From Longitalea luteola (lineage in GTDB: Bacteria; Bacteroidota; Bacteroidia; Chitinophagales; Chitinophagaceae), in the NCBI RefSeq assembly GCF_017356035.1, contig NZ_JAFIQX010000012.1, positions 184,469 through 248,468 of the forward strand: DNA of 64,000 nucleotides, given 5' to 3'. This document shows positions 1 through 8,651 of the stretch, in pieces (the first letter of the stretch is position 1; each line of letters starts with the position of its first letter). A program made the position numbers and the translations under genes. The notes below the pieces were generated by a model that was given only the letters and a program-made list of their open reading frames with translations, had not been told where the DNA came from and ran no database searches.

Positions 1-75
1 TTGTCAATCATCTTGTTCATTATTCCGGTAATTATTTATACAACTTCCAGGGATGAAAAGGAAGCGCTGAAATAA
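1..75 (+). CDS. C-terminal end of a membrane protein (partial)
   Basis: The frame is open from the first base and stops at TAA 73-75. The 24 visible residues are a hydrophobic stretch rich in Ile, Leu and Val followed by a charged tail (RDEKEALK), which fits the last transmembrane helix and cytoplasmic tail of an integral membrane protein. A terminator-like hairpin follows immediately, supporting a real gene end. The family cannot be told from this fragment. Confidence 0.45.
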   Translation: MSIILFIIPVIIYTTSRDEKEALK

Positions 76-77
76 AA

Positions 78-117
78 GGGCCGTGAGCTGCTCATTTTAT
101 GAGGAGGCCCGGTTTTG
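78..117 (+). terminator. Rho-independent-like terminator
   Basis: GGGCC at 78-82 pairs with GGCCC at 106-110, and an inner CTCAT/ATGAG stem at 91-103 closes a TTT loop. The sequence GGTTTT follows. It lies three bases after the stop of the partial gene, so it probably ends that transcript. Confidence 0.5.
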
Positions 118-175
118 CGGGATGAGGTGTATTATTCGTGTCGTTCGTGCCGGGCGAAAAATGGAATTAAAATTA

Positions 176-1060
176 TCAGTGAAGTATAAGGGATATGATG
201 TCCTCTTTAGCTTTTTTTGATTCCCGGAAATTTAAAAACATCCATCCGTGGAACATATTCTCATATTCCTGGTAATTGATCTCAATTTCTTTTGATGCTG
301 CCAGTGCCTTTAATTTTCTTGTATCGGCTACCAGTATATCCTTTGTTCCAATAAAAACTGATATTTTTCCCAATCCTTCAAGCGGCCCGTATATCGGGCT
401 TAATAAATAATGATCAGGGCTTGCGTCCCCGGCATATTTTTTTCCCGCCTGCCGAAGCCCTTCTATACCTAATAAAGGCTCAAAGCCGCTCACCTCATAT
501 ATGCCCGGGTTGCTGAGTGTTATATCCAGCCAGGGCGACAATAGAATGATTTGGTATGGTTGAACTACCTGCTCATGCTTCAATTTTTGAGCCAGGGCCA
601 GGGCAAACCCGCCACCCGATGAATCGCCCATAAGAATAACGTGGCGGTCGTTCCCCGCAGCAATCAACTGGTGGTAAAGAACGGAAGCTAATGAAAAAGA
701 TTCCTTATAAGTATGGTCTGGCGCCAATGGATAATCAGGTGCTGTAACCGTGCAGCCGGTCTTATTTACCAATTCCGCCAGGAACTCCCAATGAAAAATA
801 ACAAAGCTTTGCACATAAGCCCCCCCGTGTAAATAAAGGATGTGTTTAGCATTTTCCTTTTTGCTTTTTGGGCTTAAGGTAAACACATTTCGATTATTTA
901 TCTGAAATTCGTGAACGTGACAGGATCGTTTAATTTTAGATGGTGGTTTCGGGCAACTGAACAGGCCGGTTTTTCCAGACGCAAATTGCTTTCTGAGAAA
1001 TCTTTTTTTACTGATGATGCTCAGGAGAAGATTGAATAATTTGCTTTGTGCACTTGCCAC
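176..1060 (-). CDS. Alpha/beta hydrolase, HSL/family IV esterase type
   Basis: This 294-aa protein has the hormone-sensitive-lipase pattern. HGGAY at residues 78-82 forms the oxyanion hole, and GDSSGG at 145-150 carries the nucleophile Ser147. Asp241 (in GTKDILVAD) and His271 (in FHGW) complete the triad. The family hydrolyses carboxyl esters; the substrate cannot be read from sequence. The N-terminus has a hydrophobic, basic stretch but no clear signal peptide, so it is probably cytoplasmic or membrane-associated. It is divergent from the acyltransferase at 1144 with 83 bp between, so the two may share a control region and act on related acyl-ester chemistry (inference). Confidence 0.85.
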   Translation of the reverse strand: MASAQSKLFNLLLSIISKKRFLRKQFASGKTGLFSCPKPPSKIKRSCHVHEFQINNRNVFTLSPKSKKENAKHILYLHGGAYVQSFVIFHWEFLAELVNKTGCTVTAPDYPLAPDHTYKESFSLASVLYHQLIAAGNDRHVILMGDSSGGGFALALAQKLKHEQVVQPYQIILLSPWLDITLSNPGIYEVSGFEPLLGIEGLRQAGKKYAGDASPDHYLLSPIYGPLEGLGKISVFIGTKDILVADTRKLKALAASKEIEINYQEYENMFHGWMFLNFRESKKAKEDIISLILH

Positions 1061-1143
1061 TGCTTAAAAGTTAATAGATCTGAATTTGTAAAAAGAATGA
1101 TAAGATCCGGCCCGCAGGTGAAGATACATACAATAACCCAGCT

Positions 1144-2427
1144 ATGGCGGACAATATTCAGCATACGAACGATTTCTGGCTCCGGCTTGATAATGCTGCC
1201 AAAATTTATCCGGCTATAAAAAACCGGGAACTCACTACTGTTTTCAGAATATCGGTTGAATTAAAAGAACGGATCAGGGTAAAACAACTTTTCGAATCGG
1301 TTCATGCCATCGAAGAGCGTTTCCCCTATTTTAAAGTAAAGTTAAAAGCGGGGTTTTTCTGGTATTACCTGGAACCTGACCAGGGGCCGATCATGGTAGT
1401 ACCCGACAAGGGATTGCCCTGCAGAGCATTTAAGAAGGAGGAACTAATGTTCAGGGTACTGGCAAAGGAAAATAAGATCAGTGTCGAGTTTTCTCACATT
1501 CTGACGGACGGGACCGGTGCATTTGAATTTTTAAAGACCCTTTTGCTGGTGTATCTCGAAAAATGCGGGTTGCCCATTGCTGAAATCGTTCCTTTTTACC
1601 GGGTCCGGGGAATCCCATCAAAGGAAGAGCATGAAGACGCCTTCAACAGGTATTTTAAAAAGATCGATACACATACCTTAAAAATAGCGAAGGCATTTCA
1701 TTTGCCGTTCAGGTTAAATAAAGCGCCAAGGTTGGGAATATTGACTGCCCTTGTACCACTGGCAGATATTAAGAAAAAAGCAAAAGAACATGAGGTAAGC
1801 ATTACTGAATATCTCATTGCAGTGTACGTTCATTCACTGCAGCAAATTTACGAGCAGCAATCACCCTTCCATAAACGTATAGCCAATAAAATTATACGCA
1901 TTCAGGTTCCAATTAACCTGCGCAAGCTCTTTCCCTCTCTTACCATGCGAAATTTCTCCCTGTATGTATTGCCCGGAATTGATCTTCGACTGGGCCACTA
2001 TACATTTGAAGAAATAGTGAAAACAGTTTACCACCAGGTGCAGCTTGAAACGGATAAAAAACTCATTAGCAAAAACATTTCACGGAATGTAAGCGGTGAA
2101 AAAAGCGCATTCATTAAAAGGATCCCGCTTTTTCTTAAATCTTTTATTTTGACAAGACTTTACACGATGGGTACACAACAATACAGTGGGGTGGTCACTA
2201 ACCTTGGGAAAATTGATGTTAATCCTGAAATAAATAACTTTATTGATAAATTTATATTCATTCCGCCTCCACCCAATAAAATAGTAAAGGTGAATTGTGC
2301 GGTTGCCGGTTTTGGTAACAATCTGGTATTGACGTTTGGAAATATAACCGTATCAAAGGAACTGGAAAGGCAATTCCTGGTGTTTTTAACAAAACAGGGT
2401 GTACCTGTTAAACTTGTGAAATATTAG
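1144..2427 (+). CDS. CoA-dependent acyltransferase-like protein (alcohol acetyltransferase/condensation fold)
   Basis: The 427-aa protein carries one HxxxDG motif (H118-I-L-T-D122-G) in the usual position for the CoA-dependent acyltransferase superfamily, which includes alcohol acetyltransferases, PapA-type enzymes and NRPS condensation domains. Length and the single motif fit a stand-alone two-lobed acyltransferase. The family moves an acyl group from CoA or a carrier to an alcohol or amine; the substrates here are unknown. It lies 11 bp before the DUF6320-like membrane protein and is divergent from an esterase, which suggests a small lipid or acyl-ester modifying unit (inference). No signal peptide is seen. 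Confidence 0.65.
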   Translation: MADNIQHTNDFWLRLDNAAKIYPAIKNRELTTVFRISVELKERIRVKQLFESVHAIEERFPYFKVKLKAGFFWYYLEPDQGPIMVVPDKGLPCRAFKKEELMFRVLAKENKISVEFSHILTDGTGAFEFLKTLLLVYLEKCGLPIAEIVPFYRVRGIPSKEEHEDAFNRYFKKIDTHTLKIAKAFHLPFRLNKAPRLGILTALVPLADIKKKAKEHEVSITEYLIAVYVHSLQQIYEQQSPFHKRIANKIIRIQVPINLRKLFPSLTMRNFSLYVLPGIDLRLGHYTFEEIVKTVYHQVQLETDKKLISKNISRNVSGEKSAFIKRIPLFLKSFILTRLYTMGTQQYSGVVTNLGKIDVNPEINNFIDKFIFIPPPPNKIVKVNCAVAGFGNNLVLTFGNITVSKELERQFLVFLTKQGVPVKLVKY

Positions 2428-2438
2428 CATCAAGGACC

Positions 2439-3137
2439 ATGAGTATCTGTAAAAACTGCGGTGTAGAACTGGAAAATGATATGCAATACTGCCCTTTGTG
2501 TGGAGTTGGTGTATCCAGTGTGGAAAATGGTAAAACAACCGATCCTAAGGGACTGCCGGCATTTAACAAAGCAATGAGCCAGCCGCAGAAGAAGTTTACC
2601 TGGGAGATCGTTTCCCTGGTACTGCTCTCCTGCCTTGCAACCACCATTATTATTGATCTTATTACAAACAAGCGCATCACCTGGTCTGAATATCCGGTAA
2701 CCATCAGCCTTGTCATTTTTTCATATGTATCCTTGTTTGCGTTCTGGCATCAGCAAGCGATCATTCAAATGGCTGGTAGTTTTTTACTATCATCCGTCTT
2801 TTTGCTAATACTCGATGTTCTCAAAGATGGCATCGCGTGGCCTGTTAAACTGGGAATACCGTTGCTTTTTGCAGGGAATGTAATAACAGCTATGCTCATC
2901 ATGGTTATACGCTTATCAAAAGTTAAAGGCATTAACCTGATCGCCTATGCTTTTTTGGGTGCTTCTTTGCTGTGTATCTGTATAGAAGGGATATTGTCAA
3001 TGTTTAAAATGGGAGTGATTTTTTTTAGATGGAGCATCATTGTTGCAGCTTGCTGTGTTCCTGTTATTCTGGTACTGCTTTTTGTGCACTTACGGCTAAA
3101 AAAAGGGCGCAGCCTGCAAAAGACCTTCCACATTTGA
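2439..3137 (+). CDS. Zinc-ribbon membrane protein, DUF6320-like
   Basis: The first 25 of 232 residues form a rubredoxin-like zinc ribbon (C4xxC7 and C18xxC21). After a short linker, about six hydrophobic segments span residues 55 to 225. This architecture matches the DUF6320 family as I recall it, which is often encoded beside alcohol-acetyltransferase-like proteins, as here with an 11-bp gap. Function is unknown. Co-translation with the upstream acyltransferase is likely, and the protein could be its membrane partner (inference). Confidence 0.6.
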   Translation: MSICKNCGVELENDMQYCPLCGVGVSSVENGKTTDPKGLPAFNKAMSQPQKKFTWEIVSLVLLSCLATTIIIDLITNKRITWSEYPVTISLVIFSYVSLFAFWHQQAIIQMAGSFLLSSVFLLILDVLKDGIAWPVKLGIPLLFAGNVITAMLIMVIRLSKVKGINLIAYAFLGASLLCICIEGILSMFKMGVIFFRWSIIVAACCVPVILVLLFVHLRLKKGRSLQKTFHI

Positions 3138-3265
3138 TATTCCGGTTATTCGCAGGCCGGAACCAGCGGGCGAACAGCTCCCAGGGATGAGGATGACCAT
3201 TGGGCAGGGCAGCACAGGAATGCGATTTGTAGTCATTGTGTTATGAGCTCTGTAATTTCGTCATC

Positions 3266-4171
3266 ATGAAACGCATCCGGCACTTTTTTGCACAACTATG
3301 GGGCGCCTTACGGGCTACCCTTAAAACCTTTATTGCTGAAGATTACCTTCGCCTGAGCGCCTCGCTCTCTTATTATACCATCTTTTCACTGGCGCCTTTG
3401 CTGATCATTACCATTTCATTATTCGGCTATTTTTTTGGCAAACAAGCCATGGAAGGAAGGATCTTTTCGGAGATCCGCACACACGTGGGAGACGTTGCTG
3501 CCATGCAGATCCAGCAAATGATCCAGCATGTTTCAAACCAGGAGTCTTTTTTGGCAAAGGCTGCGGGAATAATAGTGATGGTGATCGGCATTATCGCCCT
3601 GTTTACAGAAGTGCAGGATGCCATCAATCAAATCTGGAAGCTGAAGCCGGTGCCAAAACTTAACAGAAAAAAATACTTTATCAAAAGAGTTATATCTTTA
3701 GGGATATTCAGCATCATTGGTTTTATACTTGTTTTATCATTAATAATCAATTTGTTGATCGATATCTTTGGTAATTACCTCGAGTTCTTTGCAGGCGGCG
3801 TTTACATAGTATTTGCAATTAACCGCATCTTTATCATCGCTATTGTGGCTACGTTGTTTACCTTCATGCTTAAATATCTGCCAGATGGAAAAGTGAAATG
3901 GAAAGACGCAATAAAAGGAGCTATATTTACTTCGATCTTCTTTATGCTTGGTAAAACCCTCATAGGCTATTTTGTTGGTCATTTAAATGTAACTTCAACC
4001 TATGGTGCGGCAGGAAGCCTAATCGTTCTTCTTCTCTGGATCTATTATTCGAGCGTCATTATCTACTTCGGCACAACATTTACAAAAGTATATGCCTATC
4101 TGTATGGCGGAAAGATCATTCCCATGTCCTATGCCGTTCTGGTAGAAACCAAAGAGTTTACGCCGGATTGA
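3266..4171 (+). CDS. YihY/BrkB family inner membrane protein
   Basis: The 301-aa protein has the YihY/virulence factor BrkB layout: a basic N-terminus, a RLSASLSYYTIFSLAPL-type first membrane segment, about six hydrophobic segments, and the conserved region after TSTYGAAGSL near the C-terminus. The family was once called ribonuclease BN, which is now regarded as wrong; its molecular role is unsettled. I chose ATG 3266 because it begins the conserved amphipathic segment MKRIRHFF. An upstream in-frame start at 3236 adds ten residues with no family character. It stands alone, 129 bp after the previous gene. Confidence 0.85.
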   Translation: MKRIRHFFAQLWGALRATLKTFIAEDYLRLSASLSYYTIFSLAPLLIITISLFGYFFGKQAMEGRIFSEIRTHVGDVAAMQIQQMIQHVSNQESFLAKAAGIIVMVIGIIALFTEVQDAINQIWKLKPVPKLNRKKYFIKRVISLGIFSIIGFILVLSLIINLLIDIFGNYLEFFAGGVYIVFAINRIFIIAIVATLFTFMLKYLPDGKVKWKDAIKGAIFTSIFFMLGKTLIGYFVGHLNVTSTYGAAGSLIVLLLWIYYSSVIIYFGTTFTKVYAYLYGGKIIPMSYAVLVETKEFTPD

Positions 4172-4268
4172 TTCCGAGGCACTTTAGTAAATAATTTCCT
4201 TTTGCTTACCTGCTTTTACAACTGCGTTGTGTTGCCGTTCGCATTAATCATAATATAAATTAACAATC

Positions 4269-5165
4269 ATGATCCTTGAATCTAAATTACCCTTTAAATA
4301 TTTGATCGGCATAGTTAAGTATGAACTGGCGATCGTGTTGATGGTAGGAATAATAACCCATTTTAGCGCCATCCGGCTTACGGAATTCCTTCCGGTTATG
4401 CCGCTTGCCATACCCGCTTTTCTCGGGACCTCTATTTCTGTGCTGCTTTCTTTTAAGATGAACCAGTCTTATGACAGGTGGTGGGAGGCCAGGAAGATCT
4501 GGGGTGCAATTGTCAACGATTCAAGAAGCCTGGTCATCCAGTTACAATCGTTCCTGAGTTTTGAGCACACAGATATTATTAAGAGAATATCATACAGGCA
4601 AATCGCATGGTGTTATTCACTGGGAAGATCATTGAGGGGCAGCCCTAGGCCGATTGATCATTTAGATCATTTGATCACAACAACCGATGATGCGCAAATT
4701 TCAAAACACAACAACTGCAACCTCGCTATGTTGCAATTAACAGCAGCAGACATAAGGGAATTACGATTGAACAATGCCATAGATATGCACGGCCAGATCC
4801 ACCTGCAGGAAACAATTATCCGTTTGACCGACTCAATGGGGGGCGCCGAGAGGATCAGCAAAACGGTTTTTCCATCCACATACCGTTTGATCCTTCATTT
4901 TATAATATATCTTTTCGTTATAACACTTGCTATTTCTTTGAAAGGCACTAATAATGTCTTTGTAATACCGCTGCTGTTACTGATCTCTGCCGGGTTCTTC
5001 TGTATAGAAAAAATAGCATTTCATTTACAGGATCCATTCAGGAATCTTCCAAGTGATATACCGGTAACAGATATCGCAAGAACAATTGAAGTAAATATCA
5101 GGCAGTTGCTAAGTGAAGAAATAATCCCGGCCGAGAGTAAGCCTAATGATTATTTTGTAATGTAA
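4269..5165 (+). CDS. Bestrophin-like (UPF0187) ion channel
   Basis: The 298-aa protein matches bacterial bestrophin homologues. It has an N-terminal membrane pair followed by the signature SFKMNQSYDRWWEARKIWG around residues 61-79, then a helical cytoplasmic region and a second hydrophobic pair near residues 210-245. Known members are pentameric anion or cation channels in the inner membrane. Length is normal for bacterial members. It appears monocistronic; the next gene is on the other strand. Confidence 0.85.
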   Translation: MILESKLPFKYLIGIVKYELAIVLMVGIITHFSAIRLTEFLPVMPLAIPAFLGTSISVLLSFKMNQSYDRWWEARKIWGAIVNDSRSLVIQLQSFLSFEHTDIIKRISYRQIAWCYSLGRSLRGSPRPIDHLDHLITTTDDAQISKHNNCNLAMLQLTAADIRELRLNNAIDMHGQIHLQETIIRLTDSMGGAERISKTVFPSTYRLILHFIIYLFVITLAISLKGTNNVFVIPLLLLISAGFFCIEKIAFHLQDPFRNLPSDIPVTDIARTIEVNIRQLLSEEIIPAESKPNDYFVM

Positions 5166-5195
5166 TTGATTGTAAAAGGGTCCTGTATACGGTAT

Positions 5196-5528
5196 CTAAT
5201 TCCTTCCCGCCAACAATTTCTGGCTGATGTGATCTTCAAGATCATCAAGGAAGGTTTTATTATTTCGGCAGAAGTCAAATAATGATTCCAATTGGGAGGT
5301 TTTGAAAAAACCAGTGGTCATCAACCGGGCAAGCCCCGGATTGGCTTCCACCCAGTCTGTTCTCAGGGCATGGTCTTTTAGGTAAGATACAATGATCTCT
5401 ACCCTGAAATAACGCGGAATATCGGCAATCCCCTGATTGATAACGGAAAGTTCATTCATCGCATCGGGGAAGTTCCGGGGACTGAACTGCTCAAATTCCT
5501 TAACAATAGTAGTGGTATTATTTGACAT
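5196..5528 (-). CDS. Hypothetical small cytoplasmic protein
   Basis: I do not recognise this 110-aa protein. It has no signal peptide, membrane segment or cysteine cluster. It is acidic and mostly helical in composition, with a Thr-rich start and a KTFLDDLEDHISQKL tail that may form a helix. It converges on the bestrophin gene and has its own leader at 5529-5620. Alternative frames give nothing better, so coding is likely but the function is unknown. Confidence 0.55.
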   Translation of the reverse strand: MSNNTTTIVKEFEQFSPRNFPDAMNELSVINQGIADIPRYFRVEIIVSYLKDHALRTDWVEANPGLARLMTTGFFKTSQLESLFDFCRNNKTFLDDLEDHISQKLLAGRN

Positions 5529-5618
5529 AATAATGTGTGATTAAAATAGCCGGTGATGCATTGACATGAAAGACTCTGATCGCGTTTTAGGGGCAATAAT
5601 TTGACTGTTTGCTGCTGG

Positions 5619-5650
5619 TTAAAAAACACCCTGAAGTTTGAATTCAGGGC
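5619..5650 (-). terminator. Rho-independent terminator (minus strand)
   Basis: CCCTGAA at 5629-5635 pairs with TTCAGGG at 5643-5649 around a 7-nt loop. On the minus strand the stem is followed by TGTTTTTT (bases 5621-5628). It sits 35 bp after the stop of the minus-strand gene at 5685, so it ends that transcript. Confidence 0.7.
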
Positions 5651-5684
5651 GGTTTCCCGTTTTCCCTATTGGTTTGCACGGATA

Positions 5685-5987
5685 TTAACTTTCTTTGCTT
5701 CTTAATTCGTTCTTGCTGATAGGCACTTTGTGGCCTTTCTTATCGATCCAATAATAGTTTGAACGTTTGTCAATATAAATGGTTTTTCCATTCGGGCCTT
5801 CCTTATCCTTATAAACTTTGTCCGTGACCGCATTTTTCCCTTTAGAAGCCAGTTCGGCTGCTTTATTGCCGGTTTTTACTGCACCTTCCTTCACTTTTGT
5901 TGTTACCTTTTTAGTTGTATCCTGTGCGTTGGCTGAAGAAAATCCTACCAGCAGTGCCAGGATCGAAATACCTAATAACTTTTTCAT
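5685..5987 (-). CDS. Small secreted protein with basic C-terminal motif
   Basis: The 100-aa product starts with a clear signal peptide (MKKLLGISILALLVGFSSANA then QDTT). The mature protein is Lys- and Thr-rich and ends in a segment GPNGKTIYIDKRSNYYWIDKKGHKVPI. That segment resembles the short basic adaptor-like repeat (tyrosines spaced by GK/KG) found in many Bacteroidota exported proteins. Likely periplasmic or envelope-associated; no catalytic residues are evident. A strong terminator lies just downstream. Confidence 0.7.
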   Translation of the reverse strand: MKKLLGISILALLVGFSSANAQDTTKKVTTKVKEGAVKTGNKAAELASKGKNAVTDKVYKDKEGPNGKTIYIDKRSNYYWIDKKGHKVPISKNELRSKES

Positions 5988-6210
5988 ATTTATCTTTTTG
6001 AGATGTTGCAGCGATTATTGCATGTGATCAATTTTTCTATTCCGCATACAACACAATGCAAAACTGCAGCTAATATTCCAGGTAGCTATTACATAATTAC
6101 ACAATTAAGTTATATCATTCACACATTGCAATTTGGCAGGCTTTCAAACAATGACCCTTACAGCGCAGGAACAAACGGCGCTTAAAGTTGTACGATCTAC
6201 GAAGTGTAAC

Positions 6211-6663
6211 TTATTTATAACGTTGAGGTGTTGTGGTGTCAGTTCTCCCGTTTTCTATGTACTTATTTAATTTGAATTGATTATCAGCAATCCTTCTTTC
6301 AAGATCGTAGATGGCCTTTTTCAAATTATCCAATCTTTCAGATTCTTTCCTGGCATTCTTGGAATCGCTCTTGGCGTCTCCAGCTTTATTGTTTGCTTTC
6401 CTGGCCAATTTCTTATTGTCAGGATCATCGCTTAATTTATCTGCTGCATCTGAATTTTCATTCGCAGATTTCTGTGCCTGGTCCAGAGCGTCTTCTTTGT
6501 TTTTTGTTTTTTGCTCAAGTTGATTTTGTAGTTTTCCCAGTTTCAATTGATCAGCGCTGATCTTGGCTACTAAAGCAAGGGAATCTGTATTTGCCTTTTG
6601 TGCAGAAACAGACGTACAAAGGAATAACAAACCAATCGAGGTTAATAATAATACTTTTCGCAT
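6211..6663 (-). CDS. Secreted coiled-coil protein
   Basis: The 150-aa product has a signal peptide (MRKVLLLTSIGLLFLCTSVSAQ) and a mature part almost wholly of Lys, Asp, Glu, Asn and Ala with heptad-like spacing, ending in a Thr-rich tail. This suggests one long periplasmic coiled coil. No family is recognised. It is transcribed in the same direction as the small secreted protein at 5685, but 223 bp separate them, so co-transcription is uncertain. Confidence 0.65.
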   Translation of the reverse strand: MRKVLLLTSIGLLFLCTSVSAQKANTDSLALVAKISADQLKLGKLQNQLEQKTKNKEDALDQAQKSANENSDAADKLSDDPDNKKLARKANNKAGDAKSDSKNARKESERLDNLKKAIYDLERRIADNQFKLNKYIENGRTDTTTPQRYK

Positions 6664-6889
6664 AACGTAATTTTAAATGTCCATAAACCTTTAATGATAT
6701 TTATCACCAAAGCACAAACCATGATTTTATAACTTAACCGATTGATTAAAACTTTGCGGAGAATAGAAAAAAAGAAGTGGGATAATGATCATTCCCTGTA
6801 TTGGCAATCTTACTATATTCTGGGAAAATTTTAGTAAAGATACCTAAAAAATGGCATTTGATGTCGGGTAATTCATACCGTTCATATAC

Positions 6890-7744
6890 TTATACCAACG
6901 ACAACAGGGAGCTTTCCTTTGTGGGATGCTCGGCCTGGCTGGCGGCCAGCGTAACCGGTGAGTTGGCAGCTGAATAACTGGATGGCGTAACACCGGTAAA
7001 CGTTTTGAATTCCCTGATAAAATGCGATTGGTCGGCATAGCCGCATTCGTATGCTATTGACGTTAATGACGTGTTCCGGGCAGCCACCAACTGTAAACTG
7101 TGCTGGAAGCGGCTTATCTGGCTGTATAATTTCGGTGTGAGTCCGGTGGTTTGTAAAAACAATTGTTGCATATACCGGGCGGTAATGCCATACCGCGAGG
7201 CAATGGTTTCCATCGTGGTAAATTCACCGGGTTGACGAAGTTCAAACATCAGCTTGTTCACCAGGGCCACTTTGTTCAATCTTTTTCCGGCCCGGGCTAC
7301 CTGTTGCCATAAAAATGCTTCTACCAGGGCTATCTTTTTATTCCATGACCTGGTTTCCAGTAACCGCGCATGTAAAGTGTTTACGGCGCCACCGCCAATT
7401 GCGCCAAAATCGCTCACCTGGTTATTGAACCCGTTTATTTGATCGCTCAATAAACCGGCGGCTGCATGCGGATGGAATCGAATGCCAAACATGGTATTCC
7501 GGCCTACTGACCGGATGGGTAAGGGGCGGTTCAGCTGCCCCCATAACTCAATGGCGGGTGTGGTAACAAATGTTTCCCCCGTAAAGGTCTGCCAGTGCCC
7601 GCTGCCCAGGTTAAAGATCAGCTCCATACAACCGCTCGGGAACACTGTGTCCTCAAAAGCGGCACTCGTTGCGGACTCATACACATAATAACATTTCACA
7701 TACGGTTGTAGTGCTTTGCCGGGCTTTATTTCATAGTAGGTCAT
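6890..7744 (-). CDS. AraC family transcriptional regulator
   Basis: The 284-aa protein has an N-terminal sensing domain of the DUF6597 type (MTYYEIKPGKALQPYVKCYY..., with FPSGCMELIFNLG near residues 36-48). A C-terminal AraC double helix-turn-helix spans about residues 180-265, with the signature ACGYADQSHFIREFKTFTGVTPSSY (written ECGYADQSHF here). It binds DNA in the cytoplasm. The effector is unknown. It is followed on the same strand by nothing obvious; the VOC gene lies upstream, 171 bp away. Confidence 0.85.
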   Translation of the reverse strand: MTYYEIKPGKALQPYVKCYYVYESATSAAFEDTVFPSGCMELIFNLGSGHWQTFTGETFVTTPAIELWGQLNRPLPIRSVGRNTMFGIRFHPHAAAGLLSDQINGFNNQVSDFGAIGGGAVNTLHARLLETRSWNKKIALVEAFLWQQVARAGKRLNKVALVNKLMFELRQPGEFTTMETIASRYGITARYMQQLFLQTTGLTPKLYSQISRFQHSLQLVAARNTSLTSIAYECGYADQSHFIREFKTFTGVTPSSYSAANSPVTLAASQAEHPTKESSLLSLV

Positions 7745-7914
7745 GGTTGGTATCTTTTAGCGGATCACCGGTTTGCTGATTTAAAGATACAAAAGCCGGT
7801 CGATAGGTTTACCCGCACGTCCCTTTGCTGCTCCGGTTACCCGCCCTGCGAATGTAGCTGCGGCCGGCTTACCGGAATTGTATAAATCGGAAGAAACGCC
7901 CTTCAGCTTTCAGC

Positions 7915-8271
7915 CTACCTGGTCACCAGTCCAACCATATTGCCTTCCGGGTCGGAAAACCAGGCAAATTGCTTGTTATTGGGTAGAATAACCGGACCAA
8001 CCATTTTCCGCCCGCCGGCCTCAATGATCTTTGTCAGGCTTTCGTTAATGTCGTTTACCTGGATATAGAACATCACATAATTCCGCGGGTCATGGCCCAA
8101 CGAGGTGATCTGCCCCTGAATGCCTTCATCCGTATTGGTATTGATCAGCGAAGCCATGGGAATGCCAATGGGCGTCCAGCCAAACAGGTCCGCGTAAAAT
8201 GAGGAGGTCTTCGGTAGATCTTTACAACCGATCTCGAAAAAAACAACCGGGTTGGTAATAGGGATTGACAT
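7915..8271 (-). CDS. VOC (glyoxalase/dioxygenase fold) protein
   Basis: The 118-aa protein shows the vicinal-oxygen-chelate pattern. An N-terminal VVFFEIGCKDLPKTSSFYADLFGW half and a C-terminal half end in FAWFSDPEGNMVGLV, the typical DPxGN motif. The length fits a single two-repeat VOC domain. Members act in thiol-linked detoxification, antibiotic resistance or ring cleavage; the role here cannot be assigned. It is upstream of and co-oriented with the AraC regulator, so the two might form a small regulon (weak inference). Confidence 0.75.
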   Translation of the reverse strand: MSIPITNPVVFFEIGCKDLPKTSSFYADLFGWTPIGIPMASLINTNTDEGIQGQITSLGHDPRNYVMFYIQVNDINESLTKIIEAGGRKMVGPVILPNNKQFAWFSDPEGNMVGLVTR

Positions 8272-8651
8272 ATGCTATATATTTTTTTAAAATAATGTTG
8301 TTGGCGTTGTTTGCAGGAGTCGATCGTTGGTCGCGTGAAGGATAATGGAATGGTTGCTTACCTATAATTTACTGAATTTTATGCGATCTGACAATTCTAT
8401 TATCCCGCGGCTGCTACAGCAGTTTTCCTGCTGTTACCTGAGTGTAAATGGTTTCTGTTTAACCGGCTGCGAATGACCGTATTATTTATGTATGTTTTAT
8501 TAACAAGACTTTATAAATAACCGTTTTGCCTGTGGCTGTTACCGCTGCCCTTGTCCCGTATTTATCCCTGCTGAAAGTGCAATTTTTGGCGCTTTTTCCG
8601 TTATTACAATTGTACTGTTAGAACAGCTTAACGGTATTAAAATTTGTCTTG
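8272..8651 (+). other. Intergenic region without a gene
   Basis: This 380-bp gap separates divergent genes (VOC leftward, propeller rightward), so promoters for both should lie here. I see AT-rich runs but no convincing TTTG/TAnnTTTG pair, no stem-loop of note and no open frame. Confidence 0.4.

Noticed and set aside
3236..4171. Annotation of the YihY-family gene as ribonuclease BN (rbn)
   Set aside because: The RNase BN name for this family is considered an old misassignment; the sequence shows only a membrane protein.
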